DNA of 64,000 bases from Mitsuaria sp. GD03876 (GTDB taxonomy: Bacteria; Pseudomonadota; Gammaproteobacteria; Burkholderiales; Burkholderiaceae_C). This document shows, in pieces, positions 49,107 through 57,741 of this stretch (position 1 is its first letter; the number at the start of each line of letters is the position of its first letter). The stretch lies in NCBI RefSeq assembly GCF_029840635.1, contig NZ_JAOCCU010000012.1, forward strand, positions 62,001 to 126,000. The letters run 5' to 3'. Below the pieces are notes generated by a model. The model did not search any database, had not been told where the DNA came from, and worked only from the letters and a program-made list of their open reading frames with translations. A program made the position numbers and the translations under genes.

Positions 49107-51746
49107 ATGAAGGTCAACAAGACCCCCATCGCGGCGGCGGTGACGCTGACGCTGTTGAGCGCGGCGTTCGCCGTGCAGGCCCAAGAACAAAAGAAGGATG
49201 ACGGCACCAAGCTGGAACAGGTGGTCGTCACCGGCATCCGCGCGTCGCTGGAGTCGGCGGCCAACATCAAGAAGAACGCCAGCGCCGTCGTCGACGCGGT
49301 GACCGCCGAGGACGTGGGCAAGCTGCCCGACGCCGACGTCGGCCAGGCCCTGGGCCGCATCCCCGGCATCTCGGTGGGCCGAGCCTTCGGCCAAGGCGCC
49401 TCGGTGTCGATCCGCGGCACCGACCCGCAGATGACCTACACCACGCTGAACGGCCAGACCGTCGCGTCCACCGGCTGGTATGACCAGATGGACATCGACC
49501 GCTCGTTCAACTACTCGCTGCTGCCTTCCGAAATGATCGGCGGCATGGAGGTCTACAAGTCCTCTCAGGCGAACCTGACCGAAGGCGGCATCGGCGGCAC
49601 GGTGATCGTCAAGACCCGCAAGCCCCTGGACCTGAAGGCCAACACGGTCTTCGGCAGCGTGCGGTACGGCAACGGCACCATCAGCGACGCGGAGAAGGAA
49701 GCCTCCGGCCTGTACAGCTGGCGCAACGAGGGCCGCACCCTGGGCGTGCTGGTCGCCGCCGGCCTGTCCAAGGGCGACTACATCCGCCGCGGCGTCGAGG
49801 CCGACAGCCGCTGGAACAGCGACGTCGCCCCCACCGCCTTCGTGCAGGAGCGCAAGCGCACCTCGTTCAACGTCGCCCTGCAGGCGCGTCCGGTCGAGGG
49901 CTTTGAGGTCGGCCTGAACCTGCTGAAGCTGAAGCTGGATGCCGACAGCTCCAACTCCAGCGACTACCTGATGCATGACGCGAATTGCGACAAGCGCAAT
50001 CCGGATGTCAAGTCGGACTTCAACCCGACCGGCATGTGCCTGCACAGCACGACCACGGCCGCCAACCCGCTGCCGCACAAGTTCTTCCAGGTCTGGGCGC
50101 GCGGCGCCAGCATGGACTCGGAAAGCGCCGTCGCCGACGCCCACTACACCCTGGGCAACGCCAAGTTCGACCTCGTCCTGGGCACGACCAAGGCGGACGG
50201 CGGCACCTCGGCCACCACCAACTACCAGACCGCCGCGTTCGACGGCGCCGCCGGCCCCTTCACGCGGCCGAACTGGCAGGGCACGATCGACGCCTCCGGC
50301 AAGCAGATCCAGATCAATCCGAGCAACAACCAGTCCTGGGGCGTCGGCGCCCTGCCGGCGCAGATGTCGCCGGAAACCTGGGCCACCTCCGCCGGCCCCA
50401 ACAAGGACAAGGAGAAGTTCGGCCAGCTCGACGCCACCTTCGACCTGGACTGGGGCGTCATCAACGCCTTCAAGACCGGCGTGCGCTTCGCCGACCACAC
50501 CTTCGAGAAGCGCGCCTATCGCCCGATCTGGAACGCGACGATCACCCCGGTCGCCACCTCCGGCCTGTTCGACGGCTCGGTGAACGTCGGCGGCTGGACG
50601 GTCCCGCGCGCCAACATCGGCGCGATGCTGGCCAACACCAACCGGAACATCGCGGGCTGGGTCGAGGACCGCTCCGGCTATGGCGAGCTGAACGAGAAGA
50701 ACCGTTCGGTCTACGGCATGTTCGAGTTCGAGACCAAGGGCCTGCGCGGCAACTTCGGCGTGCGCTACGTCTCGACCAAGGCCACCAGCACCGGCTACAA
50801 GTTCGACGGCGTGACCCCGGCCGACCAGTACGCTGGTAACCAGAACTGGGCGAAGACCACCACGTCGACCAAGTCGACCTACAACGATGTGCTGCCGAGC
50901 ATCAACCTGGCCTTCGACCTGAAGAGCAACCTGATCCTGCGGGCCACCGCCTCGCAGGCCATCACGCGCCCGAACTTCGCCAACATGTTCGGCGTGACGG
51001 TGTCCGGCTACAACGACGACCGCGCCGGCAACGAGACCTGGACCATCGGCAACATCGGCCTCAAGCCGATGAAGTCGAGCCAGGCCGACATCGGCCTGGA
51101 GTACTACTACGGCCGCGGCAACATGATGTCGGCGACCTACTTCGTCAAGGACATCTCCAACTTCGTCGTCGCCAACGCCACGCCGAACCAGAAGGTCGGC
51201 CTGGTCGATCCCAAGACCGGCGTCGACAACTGGACGGTGCAGAGCTTCCAGAACGCCGGCGGCGGCAAGATCCGCGGGGTGGAACTGCAGGCCAACCACG
51301 CCTTCGGCAACGGCTTCGGCGCGCAGGGCAACTACACCTTCACCGAAGGCAATGCGCCGGCCAGCAGCTACCTGGACCAGCTGAGCCTGTTCACGCAGTC
51401 CTCCAAGCACAACGTGAACCTGGTCGGCTACTACGAGAACGAGCAGTACTACGCCCGCCTGGCCTACAACTGGCGTTCGAAGTACATGATCCGCGAAGGC
51501 GCGTTCTGGTACGGCAACCGCATGCACGATGCCTACGGCACGCTGGACGCCAGCGTGGGCTGGAACATCACCAAGAACCTGCGGCTGTCGTTCGAGGCGA
51601 TCAACCTGACCAAGGAAGACGACGTCCAGTACGGCGCCGCCGCGGCCTCCAACACCGCCATCAAGGATCCGCTGCGCGCCGGCTACCCGGCCTGGAGCTT
51701 CAAGGGCGAGACCACCTATAAGCTGGGCCTGAGCGCCAAGTTCTGA
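49107..51746 (+). CDS. TonB-dependent outer-membrane receptor (Xanthomonas/Caulobacter type), probably for GlcNAc oligosaccharides
   Basis: 879 residues. A signal peptide (MKVNKTPIAAAVTLTLLSAAFAVQA) is followed by the TonB box region LEQVVVTGIRASLESAANIKK, the plug domain (LPDADVGQALGRIPGISVGR, then GASVSIRGTDPQMTYTTLNGQ) and a 22-strand-type beta-barrel ending in an aromatic-terminated strand TTYKLGLSAKF. This is the TIGR01782-like family used for carbohydrate uptake. Start 49107 has GAGGAG upstream; the frame extends further but lacks a signal peptide. It converges on the nag operon, and shared operator motifs suggest joint control. Substrate (chito-oligomers) is inferred from context. Confidence 0.9.
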   Translation: MKVNKTPIAAAVTLTLLSAAFAVQAQEQKKDDGTKLEQVVVTGIRASLESAANIKKNASAVVDAVTAEDVGKLPDADVGQALGRIPGISVGRAFGQGASVSIRGTDPQMTYTTLNGQTVASTGWYDQMDIDRSFNYSLLPSEMIGGMEVYKSSQANLTEGGIGGTVIVKTRKPLDLKANTVFGSVRYGNGTISDAEKEASGLYSWRNEGRTLGVLVAAGLSKGDYIRRGVEADSRWNSDVAPTAFVQERKRTSFNVALQARPVEGFEVGLNLLKLKLDADSSNSSDYLMHDANCDKRNPDVKSDFNPTGMCLHSTTTAANPLPHKFFQVWARGASMDSESAVADAHYTLGNAKFDLVLGTTKADGGTSATTNYQTAAFDGAAGPFTRPNWQGTIDASGKQIQINPSNNQSWGVGALPAQMSPETWATSAGPNKDKEKFGQLDATFDLDWGVINAFKTGVRFADHTFEKRAYRPIWNATITPVATSGLFDGSVNVGGWTVPRANIGAMLANTNRNIAGWVEDRSGYGELNEKNRSVYGMFEFETKGLRGNFGVRYVSTKATSTGYKFDGVTPADQYAGNQNWAKTTTSTKSTYNDVLPSINLAFDLKSNLILRATASQAITRPNFANMFGVTVSGYNDDRAGNETWTIGNIGLKPMKSSQADIGLEYYYGRGNMMSATYFVKDISNFVVANATPNQKVGLVDPKTGVDNWTVQSFQNAGGGKIRGVELQANHAFGNGFGAQGNYTFTEGNAPASSYLDQLSLFTQSSKHNVNLVGYYENEQYYARLAYNWRSKYMIREGAFWYGNRMHDAYGTLDASVGWNITKNLRLSFEAINLTKEDDVQYGAAAASNTAIKDPLRAGYPAWSFKGETTYKLGLSAKF

Positions 51747-51768
51747 CCGACGCGGTTGCGTCACCTCG

Positions 51769-51796
51769 AAAGCCCGGCAGCCGCCGGGCTTTTTTC
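51769..51796 (+). terminator. Terminator of the TonB receptor gene
   Basis: Perfect 9-bp arms AAGCCCGGC (51770-51778) and GCCGGGCTT (51783-51791) followed by TTTTTC, 24 bases after the stop. The next 118 bases (51797-51914) hold GC-rich sequence with no recognisable element. Confidence 0.88.
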
Positions 51797-51914
51797 ATTG
51801 CGTCGCGTAGCGGCGTAGCGGCGCAGCGACGCCGCCGGGCAGCCAAGCGGCCAAGCAGTCGGGCAGCCCCGCGGACACCAGGCGCCTGGCCTGCCGGCCG
51901 GCGACGCTCGCGGG

Positions 51915-52625
51915 CTAGAAGTCGTAGAAGGTGGTGATGGTCAGCCGGCCCTGGCGCGGGTCGCTGCTGAGCCCCAGGGCGGGGTTCACGATGGCCGAAT
52001 GCAGCAGGCTGCCCCGGTAGGCCACCAGGCGGTTGAATCGCGCCGGCAGCATGCCCAGCAGCTCGAAGCAGTCGTCCGAGTCGCTGAAATAACGCGGCGG
52101 CGCCGGGCGGCGCTCCATCTCCGCATAGATCAGGTCACCGTAGCGCTCGCGCCGGTCGGCGGTGATCTGCTGCAGGCCGCTGGCCTTGTGGCGGTAGAAG
52201 GCGGTCCCGCCATGGCGCTCGTCGCAGAGGTAGAGCATCACGGCCATGAAGTGCGGCGTGCTGGCATCGAAATGCGGCACCCGCTGCAGGGGGCCCAGGT
52301 CCTCGGGTGCCACCGTCGTCACCGAGAAGGCGCACGGCGACTTGCGCAGCGGCAGTTCCTCGGGAACGCCGAAGTTCAGCCGGATCAGCGGGTCGAGCAG
52401 CGCCGTCAGGCTTTCGGAATAGGCCGCGGGCACCGGCGCTCGCAACCCGGGATAGCCCTTGCGCTCGTCGGCGCCCGGGCAGCGCTCGAAGCGGGCCTGG
52501 CAGGCGGCCTCGACCAGGGCCTGCGGATCCACGAGGAAATCGTCGATGACGACGACCGGGTGCTCGCCGACCCGCACCGAGCGGATGTCGGGCGGCATGC
52601 GAATGGCGAAGGGATCCGGGGTCAT
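51915..52625 (-). CDS. Putative 2OG-Fe(II) oxygenase, DUF6445-like
   Basis: 236 residues, last gene of the nag run. His118-x-Asp120 (VPHFDAS), distal His209 (SLLHSAIVNP) and Arg227 (GRLTITTFYDF) fit the HxD..H..R facial triad and 2-oxoglutarate-binding pattern. ERHGGTAFYRHKASG is typical of the DUF6445 group often placed beside sugar TonB receptors. No signal peptide is visible. The ATG at 52625 gives a sensible N-terminus but has only a weak ribosome site (CCGGTCC); longer frames upstream overlap nagX and are rejected. Substrate unknown; hydroxylation of a protein or sugar is possible. Confidence 0.6.
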   Translation of the reverse strand: MTPDPFAIRMPPDIRSVRVGEHPVVVIDDFLVDPQALVEAACQARFERCPGADERKGYPGLRAPVPAAYSESLTALLDPLIRLNFGVPEELPLRKSPCAFSVTTVAPEDLGPLQRVPHFDASTPHFMAVMLYLCDERHGGTAFYRHKASGLQQITADRRERYGDLIYAEMERRPAPPRYFSDSDDCFELLGMLPARFNRLVAYRGSLLHSAIVNPALGLSSDPRQGRLTITTFYDF

Positions 52626-52663
52626 GGACCGGTATTGTGCGGGCGCGGCCCGATCAGATCGGA

Positions 52664-53737
52664 TCAGATCTTCCAGTACCAGCGGCGCCGGTCGAGCTCG
52701 CGCACGATGAGCCACCACACGCCCACGAAGGCCACCGCGAACGCCAGGGACTGGCCCTCCGGGCCGACGATCGGCGCCAGCCAGCCGAAGCCCTGCGCGT
52801 AGAGCGGGCGCATCCAGCCGAAGCCCTCGAGGAACACGGTGCACATCCACGCGCCGGCATAGGCGGCGATCGCGTTGACGCCGAAGCTGCGGAACAGCGC
52901 CGGCGCGCCTTGCCGGTCGATCAGTGCATGCGCGCCCAGCAGGGCCAGCGCGGCCAGGCCGCCCGTCCACAGCACGAAGGACGGGGTCCACAGGTTCTTG
53001 TTGATCGGCATCAGGCCGATGGCGTCGAGCGCGAATCCCGCCGCCGCCGCCAGCAGCCCGATCACCGCCAGCGGCTTGAGCGCGCCGGCGCGCAGCGCCT
53101 CGCCGCAGCGCCAGCCGAACAGCGTCGTGGCCAGCGCGCCGAGCGTGGCGACGATGCCTTCGGGATCATGGCCGAGTCCCGTCGCCGGATCCCATTGATA
53201 GGCATGCGGACCAAGGATCCAGGCGTCGATGCGGCTGGCGATGTTGCCGGCCTTGTCCAGCGGGCCGCCCCACAGCAGCAGCGCGCCGTAGGCGAACAGC
53301 AGCACCGCGATCCAGGCCCGCTGCCCGGCGGCGCGCCACTGGATCGCGATCAGGCCGGTGAGGGCGAAACACAGCCCGATGCGCTGCAGCACGCCGGGGA
53401 TGCGCAGCGCCGGCTTGTCCATCAGCCACCAGGCCAGCGCGTGCAGCACCAGGCCGAGCGCCAGGATCCGCAGCCCACGCTTGACCACCGTGCCGCGCAA
53501 GGCGGCGCCGCCGCCAGCCTCGATCCGCGCGCCCATCGCCAGCGACAGCGACACGCCGACGATGAACAGGAAGAACGGGAACACCAGGTCGGTCGGCGTC
53601 CAGCCGTTCCACTCGGCATGCTCCAGCGGCGCGTAGACATGGCCCCAGTCGCCCGGGTTGTTGACCAGCAGCATCGCGGCCACGGCGAGACCGCGCAGCG
53701 CGTCGACGGACGCGATGCGTTTCGAGGAAGCGTTCAT
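52664..53737 (-). CDS. nagX: NagX-like membrane acyltransferase (heparan-alpha-glucosaminide N-acetyltransferase family)
   Basis: 357 residues with about ten predicted membrane segments. It starts SKRIASVDALRGLAVAAMLLVNNPGDW and has WTPTDLVFPFFLFIVGVSLSLAMG, the COG4299/DUF5009 hallmark shared with human HGSNAT, which acetylates terminal glucosamine across a membrane. In GlcNAc clusters of gammaproteobacteria this gene is called NagX and is thought to act on amino sugars in the periplasm. It lies 38 bases upstream of the oxygenase gene and follows the GH16-like gene after a 105-base spacer with repeats. Confidence 0.82.
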   Translation of the reverse strand: MNASSKRIASVDALRGLAVAAMLLVNNPGDWGHVYAPLEHAEWNGWTPTDLVFPFFLFIVGVSLSLAMGARIEAGGGAALRGTVVKRGLRILALGLVLHALAWWLMDKPALRIPGVLQRIGLCFALTGLIAIQWRAAGQRAWIAVLLFAYGALLLWGGPLDKAGNIASRIDAWILGPHAYQWDPATGLGHDPEGIVATLGALATTLFGWRCGEALRAGALKPLAVIGLLAAAAGFALDAIGLMPINKNLWTPSFVLWTGGLAALALLGAHALIDRQGAPALFRSFGVNAIAAYAGAWMCTVFLEGFGWMRPLYAQGFGWLAPIVGPEGQSLAFAVAFVGVWWLIVRELDRRRWYWKI

Positions 53738-53766
53738 CGGAATGAGGGCAGCTCGGTACTTCGAAG

Positions 53767-53793
53767 CCCCTCTCCCGCACTGCGGGAGAGGGG
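53767..53793. repeat. 13-bp perfect palindromic REP-type element inside the nag operon
   Basis: CCCCTCTCCCGCA (53767-53779) and its inverse TGCGGGAGAGGGG (53781-53793) around one base, followed by TTGGGGTGAGGG. This pattern recurs as an intergenic repeat in many proteobacteria. It sits between the GH16-like gene and nagX and may stabilise or process the mRNA. Confidence 0.7.
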
Positions 53794-53821
53794 TTGGGGT
53801 GAGGGTAAGGGCGCTCGCTCG

Positions 53822-53845
53822 GGCTCAGGCTCAGGCTCAGGCTCA
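53822..53845. repeat. GGCTCA hexanucleotide tandem repeat (4 copies)
   Basis: Four uninterrupted GGCTCA units; the last includes the TGA stop codon (minus strand) of the GH16-like gene. Each unit carries the same TGAGCC, so unit gain or loss would not alter the stop itself but would change the spacer to nagX. Confidence 0.75.
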
Positions 53846-54787
53846 GAAATCGCAGCGGCTCTCGAGCGCCGGCTGCGGGGCCGGCACCTGGTCCAGCCGC
53901 ATGACGCCGCCGGCGCGCCAGCGCGCCACCTGCGCCTCGACCTGCGCCGGGCTCAGCATCGTGTCCTTCGCGTGGAAGACCCAGTCGACGTCCTGCTCGT
54001 ACACGCGCGGGGCGCCGCCGGCCGCGCCCTGGGGCAGCGGACCGTCCGGCGAGAACCACAGGTTGAAGTTGATCGACATCGGCACCACCGGATAGTTCCG
54101 GCCGCCGTGCTCGTCGACCTTGCGGCCATCGATGAACCAATGCGTGCGGCCGTCGGCGACCTGCATCACCAGCGTGTGCCAGTCGCGGCCCCGCTCGCCC
54201 AGCGGGCCGAAGTCCTCGTGCTGCTGGTTGAAGGCCAGCCACGGCTCCAGCCGCACCGTCTGCCAGGTGATGCCGTAGATCCGCGTCTTGTCGCTGCCCC
54301 AGCCGCCGTTGGGCAGGTACTCCCAGTCCAGCTCGCTGAACTCGGGGTCGAAGTCGTGCTTCAGCGGGCTCACCGCGTAGAAGGTCTGGATCACCGGGTC
54401 GCCGTCGGCGCCGCTGACCGGCTGGTCGCTGAAACGCACCCGCGCGGCGTAGGTGCCGGCCAGGTATTTGCGCTGGTGGCACACCTGCACCTGCGTCGTG
54501 CCGGGACCGGTGCCGTCGGTCGCCGCGTGCAGGCGCAGCTTGCCGTCGACCAGGCTCAGGCCCTCGGGGGCCCAGCGCGCGCCGGCGATGCCGGGATGGC
54601 CCTTGGCGTCGCGGGCGGCCCAGCCTTGCTTGAAGAGCGCGGCGGTGTCGGGGTAGCTGAAGTCGTCGAAGAAGAACTGCGGCTCGGCGGCCTGGGCGCT
54701 CGCGACGGTCAGCAGCGCCGCGGTGGTTGCCCCCAACCACTGCCGCACCGCGGCGGTTTTGCTACCGAGGACTGCGGGGGCTTTCAT
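53843..54787 (-). CDS. Secreted GH16-like glycoside hydrolase
   Basis: 314 residues. A signal peptide (QWLGATTAALLTVASAQAA) points to the periplasm or outside. The concanavalin-like core carries the GH16 catalytic signature ExDxE as Glu152-Leu-Asp154-Trp-Glu156, in FSELDWEYLPNGGWG, with later IRGSITWQTVR-like and WHTLVMQVADGRTHWFIDGRKV strands. GH16 enzymes cut beta-1,3/1,4 glucans and galactans or transglycosylate chitin-glucan in fungi; a GH16 in a GlcNAc operon suggests an amino-sugar polymer as substrate. Its start overlaps the MFS gene stop by 4 bases (ATGA). A hexamer repeat covers its stop codon. Confidence 0.75.
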   Translation of the reverse strand: MKAPAVLGSKTAAVRQWLGATTAALLTVASAQAAEPQFFFDDFSYPDTAALFKQGWAARDAKGHPGIAGARWAPEGLSLVDGKLRLHAATDGTGPGTTQVQVCHQRKYLAGTYAARVRFSDQPVSGADGDPVIQTFYAVSPLKHDFDPEFSELDWEYLPNGGWGSDKTRIYGITWQTVRLEPWLAFNQQHEDFGPLGERGRDWHTLVMQVADGRTHWFIDGRKVDEHGGRNYPVVPMSINFNLWFSPDGPLPQGAAGGAPRVYEQDVDWVFHAKDTMLSPAQVEAQVARWRAGGVMRLDQVPAPQPALESRCDF

Positions 54788-56106
54788 GGCGTGCTTTCGG
54801 CGGGGGTGGCGACGGGCGTGTCGTCCGGCTTCGGGGCGCGTCCGGGCATGCGCACGAACAGCAGCAGGATCAGCGCGGGGGCGCCGCAGGCGATCGTCCA
54901 GAGGAAGAAGTGCTCGTAGCCCATCGCGAGCTGGATGTCGCCGCTGATCGTCTTGGAGAAGATGAACCCCAGCTGCATCACGCCGGAACCCAGCGCGTAA
55001 TGCGCCGTCTGGTACTTGCCCGGCGCCACCGCCTGCATGATGTACAGGATCATCCCGACGAAACCGAAACCGTAGCCCAGCATCTCCACCGCGACGGCGA
55101 AGCCCACATGCCACAGGTCCGCCGGCATCGTGACGGCCAGGTAATAGAAGGTCGCGTTCGGGACCGCCATCGCCACGATCAGGAACGGCATCGCGCGGCG
55201 CAGGCTCATCCAGCTCGTGAAGTAGCCGCCGACGATGCTGCCCACCAGGAACGCCGCCGTGCCCACCGTGCCGTAGATGCCGCCCACCTGCTCCGTGCTC
55301 AGGCCCAGGCCGCCCTTGTCGCGCGCCTCGATCAGGAACAACGGCCCGATCGTCTGCACCTGCCCCTCGGCGAAGCGGAACATCACGATGAACAGCACCA
55401 TCAGCCAGATGCCGGGCTTCTTCAGGAAGTCCGCGATGACCTCCTGCAGGGTGCGCCAGACACCGGCGGCGGTGAGGTCGCCATGGTCCGTGTTGAGCGT
55501 GCCCGGCAGCGCGTACGCGTTGTAGCTGGCCAGCACGAACAGCAGCACCGCCAGCAGCGCGAAGATCACCGACCACGCGTTCATGACGCCGATGCCGCGC
55601 TCCAGGTGACCGGCCAGCACCAGCAGCCCGCCCAGCGTCAGGAACTTGGACGCGTTGAAGAACGCGCCCTGCCAGCCGGCATAGGCCGCCTGCTGCTTGT
55701 CGTCCAGCGCGGCCATGTAGAGGCCGTCGCAGGCGATGTCGTGCGTGGCCGACGCATAGGCCAGCAGGAACAGCACCGCGATGCTGGCCGCGAACCACAT
55801 CGGCAGCTGCAGCGCCACCGCCATCAGCGCCAATCCCGCCGCGCCGGTGAACTGGCCCGCGACGACGATCAGCTTCTTGCTGCGCGCCAGTTCCAGGAAC
55901 GGGCTCCACAGCGGCTTGAACGCCCACGCCAGGCCGAGCAGGCCGGTCCAGCGCGCGATCTGGTCGTTGGCCACGCCCATGTTCTTGAACATCAGGCCGG
56001 CGATCAGCATGACGACGAAGAACTGCATGCCCTGCACGAAGTACAGGCTGGACACCCAGCGGATCGGCGATCTGGCGGGAGCGGAGGAAGTCTGCGGCTG
56101 GCTCAT
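54784..56106 (-). CDS. AmpG-like MFS sugar/muropeptide transporter
   Basis: 440 residues with twelve or more hydrophobic segments. It starts SPIRWVSSLYFVQGMQFFVVMLIAGLMFKNMG and has ATHDIACDGLYMAALDDKQQAAYAGWQG, a pattern shared with AmpG permeases that import anhydro-muropeptides. In this operon, directly upstream of the GH16-like gene and after the GH3 hexosaminidase, it most likely brings GlcNAc disaccharides or oligomers across the inner membrane. The start at 56106 (MSQPQTS) is preferred over a longer basic N-terminus. Confidence 0.82.
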   Translation of the reverse strand: MSQPQTSSAPARSPIRWVSSLYFVQGMQFFVVMLIAGLMFKNMGVANDQIARWTGLLGLAWAFKPLWSPFLELARSKKLIVVAGQFTGAAGLALMAVALQLPMWFAASIAVLFLLAYASATHDIACDGLYMAALDDKQQAAYAGWQGAFFNASKFLTLGGLLVLAGHLERGIGVMNAWSVIFALLAVLLFVLASYNAYALPGTLNTDHGDLTAAGVWRTLQEVIADFLKKPGIWLMVLFIVMFRFAEGQVQTIGPLFLIEARDKGGLGLSTEQVGGIYGTVGTAAFLVGSIVGGYFTSWMSLRRAMPFLIVAMAVPNATFYYLAVTMPADLWHVGFAVAVEMLGYGFGFVGMILYIMQAVAPGKYQTAHYALGSGVMQLGFIFSKTISGDIQLAMGYEHFFLWTIACGAPALILLLFVRMPGRAPKPDDTPVATPAESTP

Positions 56107-56161
56107 GTCGAGGCCCTCGAATCGTTGCGGCGCGGGTCGGCGCGAATGGCGCTCGGGCGCG

Positions 56162-57643
56162 TCAGCCCAGCGTGACCGGCGAGCGGCCGCCGGCATCGCC
56201 GCGGCCCTGCAGCCAGGCGCCCAGCGCGTCCAGCGCGCCGTCCGCGTAGCCCCAGCTGATCACCGTCGGCGCCGCGACGTCCAGCGCCTGGAACGGATTC
56301 CACAGCACCAGGTGCAGGTCCGGCCGCCACGCGCCGGCGTTGTCACCGTAGCGCGCGCGGTGCGTCGACGCGACCACGGTGAAGCGGCCGTCGGCCGGCA
56401 CCTGCGCCCAGTCCAGCGCCGCGATGTCGCCCAGCGAGACGAACTCGACGTCGCGGTAGCCCTCGAACAGCGCGCGCACCTGCGCGCCGGTCGGTCCGGC
56501 CTCGGACACGCCGTCGGTCGGCACCTCGTCCTGCACCAGCACGCGCAGCGGCCGGTCCAGCGCCGGCGGCGCCGCGCCGCGCAGCGCGCTCAGGCCGGCC
56601 GCCCAGGCGCGGCGCATCAGCGCGTCGTCAGCCTCGCGGCGCGCGCCCTGGTAGTCGTCGAAGCGCACCGGGAAGTCGCGCGCCAGCTTGTCCAGCCGGG
56701 CCTCGGCCTGGCGGCCGCGCTCGACGGTCAGGTTGCCGCGCGTGAGCGCGTCCTGCAGCGCGTGGATCGCCTGCGCCTGCTCGTCCAGCGAGCCTTGCGC
56801 CAGGATCATGTCGGCGCCGGCGTTGATCGCCAGCACCGCCGCCTTGGCGTAGCCGTAGCGCTCGGCGATCGCCTTCATCATCAGCGCGTCGGTGATGACG
56901 ACGCCGTCGTAGCCGTACTCGTCGCGCAGGATGCCGCCGAGGATCGTCCGGGACAGCGTCGCCGGATAGTCCGGATCGATCCTCGGGTACACGATGTGCG
57001 CCGTCATGATCGACGGCGCCACGTCGCGCAGCGCCTGGAAGGGCTTGAGCTCGAGCGCGTCGAGCTCGGCGCGCGACTTGTCCACGGTGGGCAGGTCCAG
57101 GTGGGAGTCGACATGCGTGTCGCCGTGCCCCGGGAAGTGCTTGATGCAGCAGGCCACGCCCGCGTCCATCGAGCCCTTCATCCACGCGCCGGCCAGGCGC
57201 GTGACGGTCTCGGCGGTCTCGCCGAAGCTGCGCTCGGCGATGACCGGGTTGGCGGCGTTGTTGTTGATGTCGGTGACCGGCGCGAAGTTCCAGTTGATGC
57301 CGATGCCGCGCAGCCCGCGCGCCACCGCGGCGCCGACCTGCTCGGCCAGCGCGGCGTCGCCGGCCGCGCCCAGCGCCATCGCCGACGGCGGCTGCGGCAG
57401 GAAGGTCGCCCGCACCACCGAGCCGCCTTCCTGGTCGAGCCCGATCAGCGCGTCCGGGCCCATCGCGTCGCGCAGGTCCTGCGTCAGGCGGCGGACCTCG
57501 GCCTCGGTGCCCAGGTTCTTGCGGAACAGGCAGACGGCGCGGATCTTGTTGTCGCGCAGGAAGGCCGCGGTCGCCGCGTCCAGGGTCTTGCCCTGGATGT
57601 CCACCATCACCAGCCGGCCCGGATGGAATGCTGTCTCGCTCAT
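56162..57643 (-). CDS. nagZ: Beta-N-acetylhexosaminidase, GH3 (NagZ-type)
   Basis: 493 residues, no signal peptide, so probably cytoplasmic. The NagZ-specific KHFPGHGDTHVDSH loop supplies the His/Asp catalytic pair and VVITDALMMKAI the Asp nucleophile; LIGLDQEGGSVVR opens the barrel. It would release GlcNAc from imported chitobiose or muropeptides. E. coli NagZ ends near residue 341; here about 150 further residues (from ~345) resemble the second alpha/beta domain of two-domain GH3 enzymes. The start at 57643 follows AGAAGAGAACGAC. The symbol denotes family, not a proven role in cell-wall recycling. Confidence 0.88.
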   Translation of the reverse strand: MSETAFHPGRLVMVDIQGKTLDAATAAFLRDNKIRAVCLFRKNLGTEAEVRRLTQDLRDAMGPDALIGLDQEGGSVVRATFLPQPPSAMALGAAGDAALAEQVGAAVARGLRGIGINWNFAPVTDINNNAANPVIAERSFGETAETVTRLAGAWMKGSMDAGVACCIKHFPGHGDTHVDSHLDLPTVDKSRAELDALELKPFQALRDVAPSIMTAHIVYPRIDPDYPATLSRTILGGILRDEYGYDGVVITDALMMKAIAERYGYAKAAVLAINAGADMILAQGSLDEQAQAIHALQDALTRGNLTVERGRQAEARLDKLARDFPVRFDDYQGARREADDALMRRAWAAGLSALRGAAPPALDRPLRVLVQDEVPTDGVSEAGPTGAQVRALFEGYRDVEFVSLGDIAALDWAQVPADGRFTVVASTHRARYGDNAGAWRPDLHLVLWNPFQALDVAAPTVISWGYADGALDALGAWLQGRGDAGGRSPVTLG

Positions 57644-57741
57644 GTCGTTCTCTTCTTGCCTGGCCCGCGGGGTCGGCGGCTGGGGGGTCTCGGAGGGAGC
57701 TCGCGCGGCGGCCGGCCCGACCGGCCCCGCGCGAGGCGGGA

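Noticed and set aside
48687-51764. 1025-codon minus-strand frame opposite the TonB receptor
   Set aside because: Composition is a Gly/Val/Ala/Arg shadow; the receptor frame has a signal peptide, plug and barrel motifs.
52626-52991. Extended N-terminus of the DUF6445-like protein
   Set aside because: It overlaps nagX and has shadow composition; the conserved protein starts at the ATG at 52625.
53822-53845. Possible CRISPR-like or short repeat array
   Set aside because: Only four contiguous 6-base units without spacers; a simple tandem repeat.
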